Source: Pseudomonas lurida (GTDB taxonomy: Bacteria; Pseudomonadota; Gammaproteobacteria; Pseudomonadales; Pseudomonadaceae). Taken from it: a DNA stretch of 64,000 bases. Shown piece after piece: positions 19,173-28,859 of this stretch. Position numbers and translations under genes: made by a program. The stretch spans positions 4,075,501-4,139,500 of the forward strand of contig NZ_PDJB01000001.1 of NCBI RefSeq assembly GCF_002563895.1, written 5' to 3'. Each line of letters starts with the position of its first letter. The first letter of the stretch is position 1. The notes beneath the pieces are model-generated. The model worked only from the letters and a program-made list of their open reading frames with translations. It was not told the DNA's origin and searched no databases.

Positions 19173-20086
19173 GAGGGGACAAAACCTTGTACGTCGTGCA
19201 GCGTTGGAATGGAGGGTTGCGCACCGGCGCGTGTCACCGACAATGCCGCAGCGACCTGGCCAAAACGGATGGCCTCGGCCTCGCTTTTACCATTGGCCAG
19301 TGCCGCCGCAAAACCACCCACAAAGGTGTCGCCCGCTGCCGTGGTGTCGACCGCCCTGACTTTCGGTGCCAGCAAGTGTTCGAAGCCCTGGCCGTCAGTA
19401 AACAGCGCGCCCTGGGACCCCAGGGTGATGATGACTTTGCCGGCGCCCGCCTGGATCAATTGGGTCGCCGCCGCCTTGGCACTGTCAATGGAGTCGACCG
19501 TCACGCCGCTCAGTGCGCCGGCTTCGCTTTCATTAGGAATCAGGTAGTCGATGGAGGCGTACCACTCCGCGGGTAACGGAGCGCTGGCAGGGGCCGGGTT
19601 GAGGATCACCGTCTTGCCCAGCTCACGACCGCGCTTGAGGGCATAACCCACGGTATTCATCGGCACTTCCAGCTGGCAGACGATCACGTCGGCCGCTTGC
19701 AGCACCGAGTCGAAAGCCTGCAACGAGGCTGGCGTCAGTTCGCCGTTACTGCCCGCCACAATCACGATCGCGTTCTGGCTGCTGTCATCGACCACGATCA
19801 ACGCCACGCCACTGGAGCCGTCCACCGTGCTGACGGCCTGGCAATCGATGCCCTCCACGCGCAACGCTTCACGCAGTTGGGTGCCGTAGGCATCGGTACC
19901 GACACAGCCAATCATCGAGACATCGGCCCCCAGGCGTGCCGAGGCTACCGCCTGGTTGGCACCCTTGCCGCCAGGCACGGTGGAGAACGTCTGGCCAATC
20001 AAGGTCTCACCGGCGCGCGGCAACCGGCTGGCGCGGGTCACCAGGTCCATATTCAAGCTGCCTACTACCACTACTTTTGCTGGCAT
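19169..20086 (-). CDS. rbsK: Ribokinase
   Basis: Phosphorylates ribose to ribose-5-phosphate. 305-residue PfkB-family kinase with N-terminal [11 protein letters not shown], substrate motif [15 protein letters not shown] and the C-terminal signature [14 protein letters not shown] with catalytic Asp. Lies 23 bp after rbsR and overlaps rbsD by 4 bp. Confidence 0.97.
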   Translation of the reverse strand: MPAKVVVVGSLNMDLVTRASRLPRAGETLIGQTFSTVPGGKGANQAVASARLGADVSMIGCVGTDAYGTQLREALRVEGIDCQAVSTVDGSSGVALIVVDDSSQNAIVIVAGSNGELTPASLQAFDSVLQAADVIVCQLEVPMNTVGYALKRGRELGKTVILNPAPASAPLPAEWYASIDYLIPNESEAGALSGVTVDSIDSAKAAATQLIQAGAGKVIITLGSQGALFTDGQGFEHLLAPKVRAVDTTAAGDTFVGGFAAALANGKSEAEAIRFGQVAAALSVTRAGAQPSIPTLHDVQGFVPS

Positions 20087-20109
20087 ACATCAGTACTCGT
20101 CAATTCGGT

Positions 20110-21132
20110 TCAGCGGTATTGGGCGAACGTACCGGCGACAGGCGCCGTCGACTCACGCAACACGATGCTTGGCGTCACGATGCGTTGATCGATCGGCAGT
20201 TGGGGTGTCGCAATTCTTCGCAGTAAAAGTTCGGCCGCCGTCTCGCCCAGTTGCAGGATCGACTGCCCGACCGTGGTCAACGCCGGGTAGACGTAACGGC
20301 CCATTTGAATATCATCGAAACCAATCACCGACAGCTCGCCCGGCACGCGGATATTGCGCTCTGCCGCTGCGCGCAACACACCGAAGCCAATCATGTCGTT
20401 GCTGGCAAAAATGGCGCTGGGAGGATTGTTCGCCAGCAACTGCACGGCAGCGGCATACCCGCCGGTGCTGGTGAAGTCGCTTTCGCGACTGCGATTGGCC
20501 ACCACTTCCACACCGGCCTCTCGCAGCGCACGGTGATACCCCGCCAGGCGCATTTGCGCGACACGGGTATGGGCAGGGCCGCCGATGCAAGCGATGTCGC
20601 GGTGCCCTAGCTCGAGCAAGTGCCGGGTCGCCAAGTAGGCACCCTCCTCATGATCGATACGCACCAGGTCCACGTCAATGCCATCCAGCGCGCGGTCGAC
20701 AATCACCATGGGCGTACGCACTGCGCTCAACCCGGCGGCCAGGCCACTGTCGTCGCCGCCCACCGAGGTCACGATCAAGCCGTCGATACGCTTCTCCAGC
20801 AACACGCGCAAATAGCTGCGTTGCTTTTCAGCGTTGTCGTCGGAGTTGCAAAGGATCACGCAGTAACCGTTACGCTCGCAGTAATCCTCGATGCCACGGG
20901 CCAACTCCGCAAAATACGGGTTGAGGCTGTTGGGCACCAGCAGACCGATGGTGGCCGTGGTCTTGGCCTTGAGCGAACGTGCGACGGCGCTGGGCACGTA
21001 GTCGAGCTGCTTGATCGCCGCTTCGACCTTGATACGTACCGGCTCACTGACCGGGCGCGTCTTGTTCACCACATGGGACACGGTGGTGTAGGAAATACCT
21101 GCAAGCGCTGCCACATCCTTGATCGTTGCCAT
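20110..21132 (-). CDS. rbsR: LacI-family ribose operon repressor
   Basis: 340 residues: N-terminal LacI helix-turn-helix (MATIKDVAALAGISYTTVSHVVN) with hinge, then a ribose-binding-protein-like effector domain. It sits inside the operon between rbsC and rbsK, so it controls itself. The palindrome at 24803-24816 before rbsB is its likely operator. 3 bp after rbsC. Confidence 0.95.
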   Translation of the reverse strand: MATIKDVAALAGISYTTVSHVVNKTRPVSEPVRIKVEAAIKQLDYVPSAVARSLKAKTTATIGLLVPNSLNPYFAELARGIEDYCERNGYCVILCNSDDNAEKQRSYLRVLLEKRIDGLIVTSVGGDDSGLAAGLSAVRTPMVIVDRALDGIDVDLVRIDHEEGAYLATRHLLELGHRDIACIGGPAHTRVAQMRLAGYHRALREAGVEVVANRSRESDFTSTGGYAAAVQLLANNPPSAIFASNDMIGFGVLRAAAERNIRVPGELSVIGFDDIQMGRYVYPALTTVGQSILQLGETAAELLLRRIATPQLPIDQRIVTPSIVLRESTAPVAGTFAQYR

Positions 21133-21135
21133 GGT

Positions 21136-22113
21136 TCAGCCTCGCCGACTGGCGCGCTGGCTGCGGTAAGTATCGAGGACCACGGCAATCACGATCACGG
21201 CACCGGTGATGATGCGTTTCGTAGGTTCCGTTGCACCGATCTGCGCCAGGCCAGCCGCCAATACCGAAATAATCAACACACCAAAAAAGGTACTGATCAC
21301 CGAGCCGCGCCCACCCATCAAGCTAGTGCCGCCAATCACCACCGCCGCGATCACTTGCAATTCCAGGCCAGACCCGGCGTTCGGGTCCGCCGCTTCCAGG
21401 CGAGAAATCTGGAACAGCGCGGCCACACCGGCCAGCAGGCCCATGAGGCTGAACACCAGGATCTTGTAAGGCTTGGGATTGATCCCCGCCAGGCGCACCG
21501 CCTCTTCGTTGGTGCCGATACCGATCAGGTAGCGACCAAACACCGTACGGGTCAAGACCAACTGCGCGACGATGATCACGAGCAAGGCAATGATGAATGA
21601 CGGCGAGATACCAAAGGCAATCGGGTTGGACAGCCAGGCAAACGAATCACCGATGTAAGCGGTGCGCGAGCCGGTCATCTGGTACGCCACGCCACGGGCC
21701 ATTTCCAGCACGCCGAGGGACACGATAAATGACGGAATGCGCCAGGCCACGGTGATCGAGCCGGTGATGGTGCCGGCCAATGCCGCGCAGCCCATGCCCA
21801 GCACGGCGGCTGGCAACACGCTCCAGCCCCAGCCGAGAATCGCCACGCTGACCGCCGACGCCGCCAGCGCCAGCACCGACCCGACCGACAGGTCGATACC
21901 GCCGATGATGAGGATGAAGGTCATGCCCACCGCAAGCACCATCAAGTCCGGAATCTGGTTGGCCAGGGTGCTGAAGGTGTCATAGGACAGGAAGTGATCG
22001 CTGAGCACCGAGAACAGTGCAATCATCGCCAGCAAAGCGCCGGCCAGTCCCAGGTAGGTGCCCAGGCCGTAGAAGTTACCGCCAGTCTTGCCGGGGGAAG
22101 TTGTGGTTTTCAT
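21136..22113 (-). CDS. rbsC: Ribose ABC transporter permease
   Basis: Inner-membrane channel of the ribose importer. 325 residues, about eight to ten hydrophobic segments, BPD_transp_2 family with the motif GGIDLSVGSVLALAASAV. Its start overlaps the rbsA stop by 4 bp. Confidence 0.96.
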   Translation of the reverse strand: MKTTTSPGKTGGNFYGLGTYLGLAGALLAMIALFSVLSDHFLSYDTFSTLANQIPDLMVLAVGMTFILIIGGIDLSVGSVLALAASAVSVAILGWGWSVLPAAVLGMGCAALAGTITGSITVAWRIPSFIVSLGVLEMARGVAYQMTGSRTAYIGDSFAWLSNPIAFGISPSFIIALLVIIVAQLVLTRTVFGRYLIGIGTNEEAVRLAGINPKPYKILVFSLMGLLAGVAALFQISRLEAADPNAGSGLELQVIAAVVIGGTSLMGGRGSVISTFFGVLIISVLAAGLAQIGATEPTKRIITGAVIVIAVVLDTYRSQRASRRG

Positions 22114-23663
22114 GGGGTATCCCTAAGCACTGCGTCGTTGAGCAGCGCATCACGTTTCTGATAGCCGGCGAAGGCGGCGGCGAGCAATTCGTCCTGGGTC
22201 CAGCTGTCGCGCTCGAACGTCTCGATCAGGCGTCCGGCGGACAACACGCCGATGCGGTCGCAGATCAGCATGAGTTCACGCAAATCACTGGACACCACCA
22301 CCAGCGCTTTGCCCTGGCGGGTCAATTCGCCCAGCAAGGCATAAATATCGAATTTGGCACCGACGTCGATGCCACGGGTCGGTTCATCGAACAGCATCAC
22401 CGAGCAGTCGCGCTCAAGCCAGCGGCCAATCACCACCTTCTGCTGGTTGCCGCCGGACAACTCGGAAACCAACTGCGCCGGACTGGAACTGCGGATGCGC
22501 ATGGCATCGATCTGACGCTTGGCCAAGGCCGTTTCGTCGCGACTGTTGACCACGCCACCGCCGGAAATTTCCGGCATGTTGCCCAAGGCGATGTTGGCGC
22601 TGATGGACTGGGTCAGCAGCAGGCCTTCGCCCTTGCGGTCTTCGGTGATCAGCGCGATTCCGTGGCCCACCGCATCCACGGGCGAGCGAATGCTCACCAC
22701 TTGGGCCGGCGAGCCAAGCGCGACGGTGCCGCTGTCCGCCAGGTCGGCGCCGAAGATCAGTCGCAACAACTCGGTGCGACCGGCGCCGATCAGGCCGGAG
22801 ATGCCATAGATCTCACCCGCGCGCACTTCGAAGGACACGTCGCGGACCTTGTCCGAGCGCGTCAGGCCTTTGACCGTCAGGGCCGGACCACCGATGGTGC
22901 GAAGCCCCAGGTCGATGTGCTCGCCCAGTTCGCGACCGACCATCAAGGTGACCAGTTGCTCACTGTTGTAATTGGCCATCGGCTCGACGCAGACCAGCTT
23001 GCCGTCGCGCAATACCGCAATGCGCTGGGCAACACGGGCCAACTCTTCCAGCCGGTGCGAAATATAAATGATCGCCACGCCCCGAGCCTGCAGGCGGGTG
23101 ATTTGCTCGAACAGCATCTCGACTTCACGCGCGGTAAGCATGGCCGTGGGTTCATCGAGGATCAGTACATGGCAATCGCCAATCAGGTTGCGGGCGATCT
23201 CGACCATCTGCTGATGGCCAATGCCCAGGCTGCCAACCAGCGTATCGGGGTCGATGGCGTCCAGCCCGACCTGCGCCATGGCCTCTATCGCGGCCTTGCG
23301 CAGTTGCTTGCGACTGATCCAGCCACAGTGGCTGGGCAGGTTATCCAGGAACAGGTTTTCGGCGACGGTCAGCGTCGGCAGCAGATTGAGTTCCTGCATG
23401 ACCATGCGCACGCCCAGTTCTTCGGCCTGGGTGCGGCTGCCCGGGCGGAAATCCTGGCCATTGAACTGCATGTGCCCGGTGGTCGGTGTGACCAGCCCGC
23501 CGATGATCTTCGACAAGGTACTTTTGCCTGCGCCGTTCTCACCGGTCAGCGCCAGCACTTCCCCGCGATTGAGCGTCAGGGTGATGTCGGACAGAACCGG
23601 TTGGGCATAGGTCTTGCCGATACCGCTGACCGAGAGGACAGCGTTCGGGGCGGAAGATGACAT
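22110..23663 (-). CDS. rbsA: Ribose ABC transporter ATP-binding protein
   Basis: Energises ribose import. 517 residues with two fused ABC cassettes, the usual form in sugar importers: first Walker A GENGAGKSTL and Walker B VLILDEPTA; second domain with LSGGNQQKV signature and VMLFDEPTRGIDVG. The second Walker A is degenerate (GLIGAGRTEL), as is normal for the family. Lies 57 bp after rbsB. Confidence 0.97.
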   Translation of the reverse strand: MSSSAPNAVLSVSGIGKTYAQPVLSDITLTLNRGEVLALTGENGAGKSTLSKIIGGLVTPTTGHMQFNGQDFRPGSRTQAEELGVRMVMQELNLLPTLTVAENLFLDNLPSHCGWISRKQLRKAAIEAMAQVGLDAIDPDTLVGSLGIGHQQMVEIARNLIGDCHVLILDEPTAMLTAREVEMLFEQITRLQARGVAIIYISHRLEELARVAQRIAVLRDGKLVCVEPMANYNSEQLVTLMVGRELGEHIDLGLRTIGGPALTVKGLTRSDKVRDVSFEVRAGEIYGISGLIGAGRTELLRLIFGADLADSGTVALGSPAQVVSIRSPVDAVGHGIALITEDRKGEGLLLTQSISANIALGNMPEISGGGVVNSRDETALAKRQIDAMRIRSSSPAQLVSELSGGNQQKVVIGRWLERDCSVMLFDEPTRGIDVGAKFDIYALLGELTRQGKALVVVSSDLRELMLICDRIGVLSAGRLIETFERDSWTQDELLAAAFAGYQKRDALLNDAVLRDTP

Positions 23664-23720
23664 AGGAAAATCTCCAGGCGCCCGCTCAGGACGAGCGGGC
23701 GCTGTTGGGTGCTGCCAGGA

Positions 23721-24677
23721 TTACTTCTTGAGGACGAGTTCGACCGGGGTTTCGATCACGCCGTCCTTGGCATCGACTTTCTCACCCTTGACCAGCTTGA
23801 GCGCATTCTGGATACCGAACACGGCTTGCTGGGCAGCAGCCTGGTCAGCGGTCGCCAGTACACGGCCGTCCTGCAGCATCGGCTTGATGGCCTCGATGTT
23901 GTCGTAGCCCACAACCAGTACCTTGCCGGCCTTGCCTGCCGCACGCACGGCGGAGACAGCGCCCAGGGCCATGTTGTCGTTACCGGCCAACAGGGCCTTG
24001 AGGTCCGGGTACTCGCTCAACATGGCAGACGCCACTTTCTGGCCCTGGTCGATTTCCCAGTTGCCGGATTGGGTGGAAACGATCTTCATCCCGGCAGCAT
24101 CCATCGCATCCTTGTAGCCTGCGGTACGCTGCTGGGCGTTGGTGGTCGTCGGTACACCTTCGATGATGCCGACCTTGTCACCCGACGCCAGTTGCTTGGC
24201 CAGGTAGTCGCCCACCAGCTTGGAGCCTTTGCGGTTGTCTGGGCCTACGAACGGGATGTCGAGGTTTTTGCTTTTGAGCACGTCCGGGTCCAGGCGGTTA
24301 TCGATATTGACGACCTTGATGCCGGCATCCGAGGCTTTCTTCAGCACGGTGACCAGGGCCTTGGAGTCGGCGGGAGCGATCACGATGGCGTTGACCTTGG
24401 CGAGGATCATCTGGTTGACGATATCGATCTGCGCGCTGGTATCGGTTTCGTTCTTGATCCCGTTGGTGATCATGTCGAAATCGGCGGCGTGCTCTTTCTG
24501 ATACGTCTTGGCACCTTCTTGCATGGTGACGAAGAATTCATTGGCGAGGGATTTCATGACCAGGCCGACCTTGGGTTTGGCGGCGTCATCGGCAAATGCA
24601 GAGGAGAGAGGCAGGGCAGCGGATGCGGCGGCAAGCACAGCGACAGCAAGAAGACGTCCAGCGAATGGCAGCTTCAT
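23721..24677 (-). CDS. rbsB: Periplasmic ribose-binding protein
   Basis: 318 residues: signal peptide (MKLPFAGRLLAVAVLAAASAALPLSSAFA is its extent), then a type I periplasmic binding fold (KPKVGLVMKSLANEFFVTMQ, NAIVIAPADSKALV). First gene of the rbs operon; GGAG lies 8 bp before the ATG. Specificity for ribose is inferred from rbsD and rbsK downstream. Confidence 0.95.
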   Translation of the reverse strand: MKLPFAGRLLAVAVLAAASAALPLSSAFADDAAKPKVGLVMKSLANEFFVTMQEGAKTYQKEHAADFDMITNGIKNETDTSAQIDIVNQMILAKVNAIVIAPADSKALVTVLKKASDAGIKVVNIDNRLDPDVLKSKNLDIPFVGPDNRKGSKLVGDYLAKQLASGDKVGIIEGVPTTTNAQQRTAGYKDAMDAAGMKIVSTQSGNWEIDQGQKVASAMLSEYPDLKALLAGNDNMALGAVSAVRAAGKAGKVLVVGYDNIEAIKPMLQDGRVLATADQAAAQQAVFGIQNALKLVKGEKVDAKDGVIETPVELVLKK

Positions 24678-24802
24678 GGGTTCACTCCGATCTTATGATT
24701 ATTGTGAGCAACGCTTGCACCGAAGTGTGCTTCGGCAGCCTTCCCACCCGGGTGGCTGATACGAGCTTTCACGGTACTCAAAGCGTGTTCCGTGAAACAT
24801 CT

Positions 24803-24816
24803 CGCAAACGTTTGCG
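24803..24816. promoter_or_regulatory. RbsR operator (perfect 14-bp palindrome)
   Basis: CGCAAACGTTTGCG, a perfect palindrome with the central ACGT typical of LacI/PurR/RbsR operators, 126 bp upstream of rbsB. The operator is probably close to the rbs transcription start. The rest of the region 24678-25005 holds the rbs leader and no gene. Confidence 0.8.
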
Positions 24817-25005
24817 TTATTCAAACTATGAGAACCTTGTCGAGATTTGTCAACGGGTGAAAACAGCCTTTCATCTACGTCCTCCCAGCGCCCCCCTCTC
24901 GCCAGGCAGGGTGATCCATTAAACATTGCCCTCTCCCGGTCGTTCTCTGAAACGACAGGCTTTGCCGCGTCGCTCGTGCAAATCCAACGCCCGGTCGCCA
25001 GCGTC

Positions 25006-25019
25006 TTCGGACAACCGAA
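25006..25019. promoter_or_regulatory. AauR-type enhancer box 1 upstream of ansB
   Basis: Matches TTCGG-N4-CCGAA exactly, the binding element known for the acidic-amino-acid regulator AauR in Pseudomonas. It lies about 120 bp upstream of the sigma-54 promoter. Confidence 0.75.
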
Positions 25020-25036
25020 CGCGCTACAGCCAGATG

Positions 25037-25050
25037 TTCGGAAAGCCGGA
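25037..25050. promoter_or_regulatory. AauR-type enhancer box 2 upstream of ansB
   Basis: TTCGG-N4-CCGGA, one mismatch to the AauR element, 31 bp from box 1 (about three helical turns, same DNA face). Confidence 0.65.
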
Positions 25051-25096
25051 CGCCGAAATGACGTCCTGGGGCAGATACTCAGTATAACTTGTTATA

Positions 25097-25109
25097 AATC
25101 AATACGTTA
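25097..25109 (+). promoter_or_regulatory. IHF site between enhancer and ansB promoter
   Basis: AATCAATACGTTA fits WATCAA-N4-TTR with no mismatch and sits in an AT-rich tract between the enhancer boxes and the -24/-12 promoter, where IHF bends DNA for sigma-54 activators. Confidence 0.7.
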
Positions 25110-25135
25110 TTTTATATCCGCGATCACAATCAGCC

Positions 25136-25151
25136 TGGTACAGATCGTGCT
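25136..25151 (+). promoter_or_regulatory. Sigma-54 (-24/-12) promoter of ansB
   Basis: TGGTACA-GATC-GTGCT: the GG and GC are exactly 12 bp apart, with one mismatch in the -12 block. It leaves a leader of about 77 nt before ansB. Confidence 0.75.
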
Positions 25152-25200
25152 CTACCCCCATCACCTCGGGTATTCAGAACCGCCCGGGTGTTCTAGATGA

Positions 25201-26328
<1,128 letters not shown>

Positions 26329-26346
26329 TTCCTGGTCGTTCAATGC

Positions 26347-26372
26347 AGGAGCGAGGCGCCGTCCTCGCTCCT
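26347..26372 (+). terminator. Perfect 10-bp stem-loop after ansB
   Basis: AGGAGCGAGG and CCTCGCTCCT around a 6-nt loop. There is no clear T run, so it may be a terminator or a single REP-like palindrome. Confidence 0.55.
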
Positions 26373-26469
26373 ACACTCCTCCTCTCCCGCCCTACACGAA
26401 ATTGCCTGAATTGCCGTCGGACGAACTTCTTTAAGTTTAAGCAGTTGCGAAATTGCCTACAGTTAAATA

Positions 26470-26485
26470 CTGTATGTGCGTACAG
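26470..26485. promoter_or_regulatory. LexA (SOS) box upstream of DUF1654-endA
   Basis: CTGT-N8-ACAG with a perfectly complementary outer dyad, flanked by TA on the left, matching the gamma-proteobacterial LexA consensus. It ends 18 bp before the GTG start, so LexA would cover the start of transcription or the leader. Confidence 0.8.
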
Positions 26486-26503
26486 CTTATTAAGGAATAC
26501 TCC

Positions 26504-26755
26504 GTGGCAAAGTCCTCTTCCGCAGAACCAACTCCGCCCGATGCCTACGAACGCCTGGCCATCCGTGTGCAAAAGATCATCAACTCGACCAACGCGCAGA
26601 AAGCCAAGGCGGCGTTGATCTTCCGTTTGCCGGATGAACCTGAGGATGAATGGGCGCGTTTGCTGGAAGAAATCGCTGAGAACGACAACGTCACCCTCGC
26701 CTATCGGGACGACGGCGGTGTGCAGATTTTCTGGGTTGTACCGAAGGAAGATTGA
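26504..26755 (+). CDS. DUF1654-family protein (83 aa)
   Basis: Small soluble protein starting MAKSSSAEPTPPDAYERLAIRV, with RQKIIN-like helix and the end part LIFRLPDEPEDEWARLLEEIAE...VQIFWVVPKED, which I take for the Pseudomonas-specific DUF1654 family (from memory, not searched). The GTG at 26504 has AAGGA 7 bp upstream. The stop lies 4 bp before the endonuclease start, so the two form an operon behind a LexA box. Function is unknown; DNA-damage link is inferred. Confidence 0.82.
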   Translation: MAKSSSAEPTPPDAYERLAIRVQKIINSTNAQKAKAALIFRLPDEPEDEWARLLEEIAENDNVTLAYRDDGGVQIFWVVPKED

Positions 26756-26759
26756 TTCA

Positions 26760-27449
26760 ATGAGTGTCCGTTTTATCGCTGTGTGCTGCCTGTTTTTTGC
26801 AATCACCGCCCAGGCCCAGGCACCCCGCACGTTCAGCGAAGCCAAGAAAGTCGCCTGGAAGCTGTACGCCCCGCAATCCACCGAGTTTTATTGCGGCTGC
26901 AAATACACCGGCAACCGCGTTGACCTGAAAGCCTGTGGCTACATCCCGCGCAAAAATGCCAACCGCGCTGCGCGCATCGAATGGGAGCACATTGTTCCAG
27001 CCTGGCAGATCGGGCATCAGCGCCAATGCTGGCAGGATGGTGGGCGCAAGAACTGCACGCGCCACGATGACGTGTTCAAGCGTGCCGAGGCGGACCTGCA
27101 TAACCTGGTACCGAGCATCGGCGAGGTCAACGGTGACCGAAATAACTTCAGTTTCGGCTGGCTGCCAGTGCAAAGCGGGCAGTACGGTTCATGCCTGACC
27201 CAGGTGGACTTCAAGGCCAAGAAGGTCATGCCGCGTCCGTCAATCCGGGGTATGATCGCCCGTACCTATTTCTATATGAGCAAGCAGTACGGCTTGCGAC
27301 TGTCCAAACAGGATCGCCAATTGTACGAAGCCTGGAACAAGACCTATCCAGTGCAGGCCTGGGAGCGCCAGCGCAACCAGACCGTGGCGTGTGTGATGGG
27401 GCGCGGCAACGAGTTTGTAGGCCCGGTGAATCTCAAAGCCTGCGGTTGA
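26760..27449 (+). CDS. endA: Secreted endonuclease I (EndA family)
   Basis: Non-specific DNA endonuclease of the periplasm. 229 residues: signal peptide (to AQAQA), then the endonuclease I core with catalytic His in RIEWEHIVPAW and metal-site RAEADLHNLVPSIGEVNGDRNNF, plus FGWLP. Eight-odd cysteines suggest disulfides, as in the family. Start ATG 4 bp after the DUF1654 stop; a longer frame overlapping that gene is rejected. SOS control is inferred from the shared LexA box. Confidence 0.93.
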   Translation: MSVRFIAVCCLFFAITAQAQAPRTFSEAKKVAWKLYAPQSTEFYCGCKYTGNRVDLKACGYIPRKNANRAARIEWEHIVPAWQIGHQRQCWQDGGRKNCTRHDDVFKRAEADLHNLVPSIGEVNGDRNNFSFGWLPVQSGQYGSCLTQVDFKAKKVMPRPSIRGMIARTYFYMSKQYGLRLSKQDRQLYEAWNKTYPVQAWERQRNQTVACVMGRGNEFVGPVNLKACG

Positions 27450-27480
27450 ACAGGGGCGAGACTTGCGCCCGACCAGGCAC

Positions 27481-27861
27481 TTACTGCGCGGTTTTGTGCT
27501 CAATGACCTCTGACACCGTGTCGGTTTTCTTGGCGCGGGCCATCTTCTCGTTAAGTAGCGTCTGCTTGGCCTCCGCCTCCGCCTTGGTGGCAAACGGGCC
27601 CAGCAGTACTTCGTCCTTGCCGTCCACCTTCACGATATAAAAATTGAAACCATGTTCCAGCAACCAGGCCGTAAGGTCGGTGATCGCCTGCAACTTGTGG
27701 TCCGGCGGGCCTACCCGCACATCCCATTCCTGGGCAGCAATCGCGCCGGTCTGGGGCTGGCTTTCGTTCGCGGCAGGCTTGGTCCTGGGCGCATCGACGC
27801 TTCTGCCTTCACCGCAACCGGCCAATGCCAACACCGCAATTGCCATCGCTACTTTACGCAC
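27481..27861 (-). CDS. SPOR-domain lipoprotein
   Basis: 126 residues from a GTG at 27861 (AAGGAG 7 bp upstream). Lipoprotein signal MRKVAMAIAVLALAGC (Cys16), a disordered Pro/Gln linker, then a C-terminal SPOR domain (EWDVRVGPPDHKLQAI...VKVDGKDEVLLGPFATKAEAEAKQ) that binds denuded peptidoglycan at the septum. Partner unknown. Convergent with endA. Confidence 0.82.
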   Translation of the reverse strand: MRKVAMAIAVLALAGCGEGRSVDAPRTKPAANESQPQTGAIAAQEWDVRVGPPDHKLQAITDLTAWLLEHGFNFYIVKVDGKDEVLLGPFATKAEAEAKQTLLNEKMARAKKTDTVSEVIEHKTAQ

Positions 27862-28108
27862 TGCCCTGCTCCTTCGAAGATAAAGAGGCGACTTTATCAT
27901 TCACTGTCTATTCTGGCCGTCATAAACGTTGGCTTAAACAATGCGAATCATGTATCGCAGACCTGTATGATGCCGCCATGGGAATTAATGTCGCCTCTAT
28001 GCGTCCTAAAAGAGGCAGTCACAGGGAAGCGCTTAGCAGTAAGCTACACACATCCGACACCTGCCCTGTCTGAAACATGTGTCCTTAAAAGTAATCAAGG
28101 AGAAGTCC

Positions 28109-28303
28109 ATGCTTATACTCACCCGCAAAGTTGGTGAAAGCATAAACATCGGTGATGACATCACGATCACCATCCTGGGCGTCAGCGGCCAGCAAGTACG
28201 AATCGGCATCAACGCACCCAAGGACGTTGCCGTGCATCGCGAGGAGATCTACCAGCGCATCCAGGCTGGCTTGACTGCCCCGGACAAAAACCAGACGCCT
28301 TGA
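28109..28303 (+). CDS. rsmE: CsrA/RsmE-family translational regulator
   Basis: 64-residue RNA-binding dimer that blocks ribosome sites carrying [23 protein letters not shown] and [28 protein letters not shown] match the family; Arg44 (VHREE) is the RNA-contact residue. The C-terminus ([13 protein letters not shown]) is that of RsmE rather than RsmA of fluorescent pseudomonads. AAGGAG lies 6 bp before the ATG and itself contains GGA, so autoregulation is possible. Acts in the Gac/Rsm cascade with RsmX/Y/Z RNAs, which are not in this window. Confidence 0.95.
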   Translation: MLILTRKVGESINIGDDITITILGVSGQQVRIGINAPKDVAVHREEIYQRIQAGLTAPDKNQTP

Positions 28304-28316
28304 AGCACCCTCAGTA

Positions 28317-28347
28317 GCCAGCCCTTTCGTTCACTGTAACGGCTGGC
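28317..28347 (+). terminator. Stem-loop after rsmE
   Basis: 7-bp GCCAGCC/GGCTGGC stem with a 17-nt loop and no T run; a weak terminator candidate. Nothing else is seen in 28304-28514. Confidence 0.3.
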
Positions 28348-28514
28348 GAAAACCCCTTCGGACTGCTCTTGTCTTTGTTGCGTGACTGACGTCGCCAATG
28401 TGTTCATCTTCATGGAAAGATGAAACTGTCTTCACGCCCGGAACTTGTTGTTTCATTCATAGCCGAATCTGCTGACTGACACTGCGCCATCCGTGTGCAT
28501 TCGGGAGCACGTCG

Positions 28515-28766
28515 ATGAGGCCTAGCACCGCACCGCCATTTGCCTACAGGTCCTGGATGATCGCCTTATTGATAGGGCTGGTCTTCGTCGGGCTTGCCTA
28601 CGGCTTGAGGTATGAAGTCGAAGGCTCGGCCTCTGCCGATCAGCACTCCTGGCTGGACCTGGCGCTGTTGCTCTGCGGGTACTTGTTCCTGTTCTGTCTC
28701 AAACCCATCCAGCAAGCCGTGCAGCGCAGATTGTGCCGGCGGGCACCTGAAGAAACGCCACGCTGA
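28515..28766 (+). CDS. Small two-helix membrane protein (83 aa)
   Basis: Two hydrophobic segments at about residues 14-31 (MIALLIGLVFVGLAYGL) and 47-62 (LDLALLLCGYLFLFCL) with a basic tail. GGGAG precedes the ATG. Family and role unknown. Confidence 0.6.
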   Translation: MRPSTAPPFAYRSWMIALLIGLVFVGLAYGLRYEVEGSASADQHSWLDLALLLCGYLFLFCLKPIQQAVQRRLCRRAPEETPR

Positions 28767-28859
28767 TGCCCGGTCTTCGCTGTCAGAGCGCCGGTATTTA
28801 CAGCGTCGCCACAGCACCTATGCTTGGGCGTGCACGATCAGTAAAAGGGGCTGAGGCAA

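Noticed and set aside
22017..23660. 547-aa open frame on the plus strand
   Set aside because: Antisense of rbsA, low-complexity composition.
27824..28073. 82-aa frame on the plus strand upstream of rsmE
   Set aside because: Overlaps the SPOR lipoprotein in antisense, has no ribosome site and no domain.
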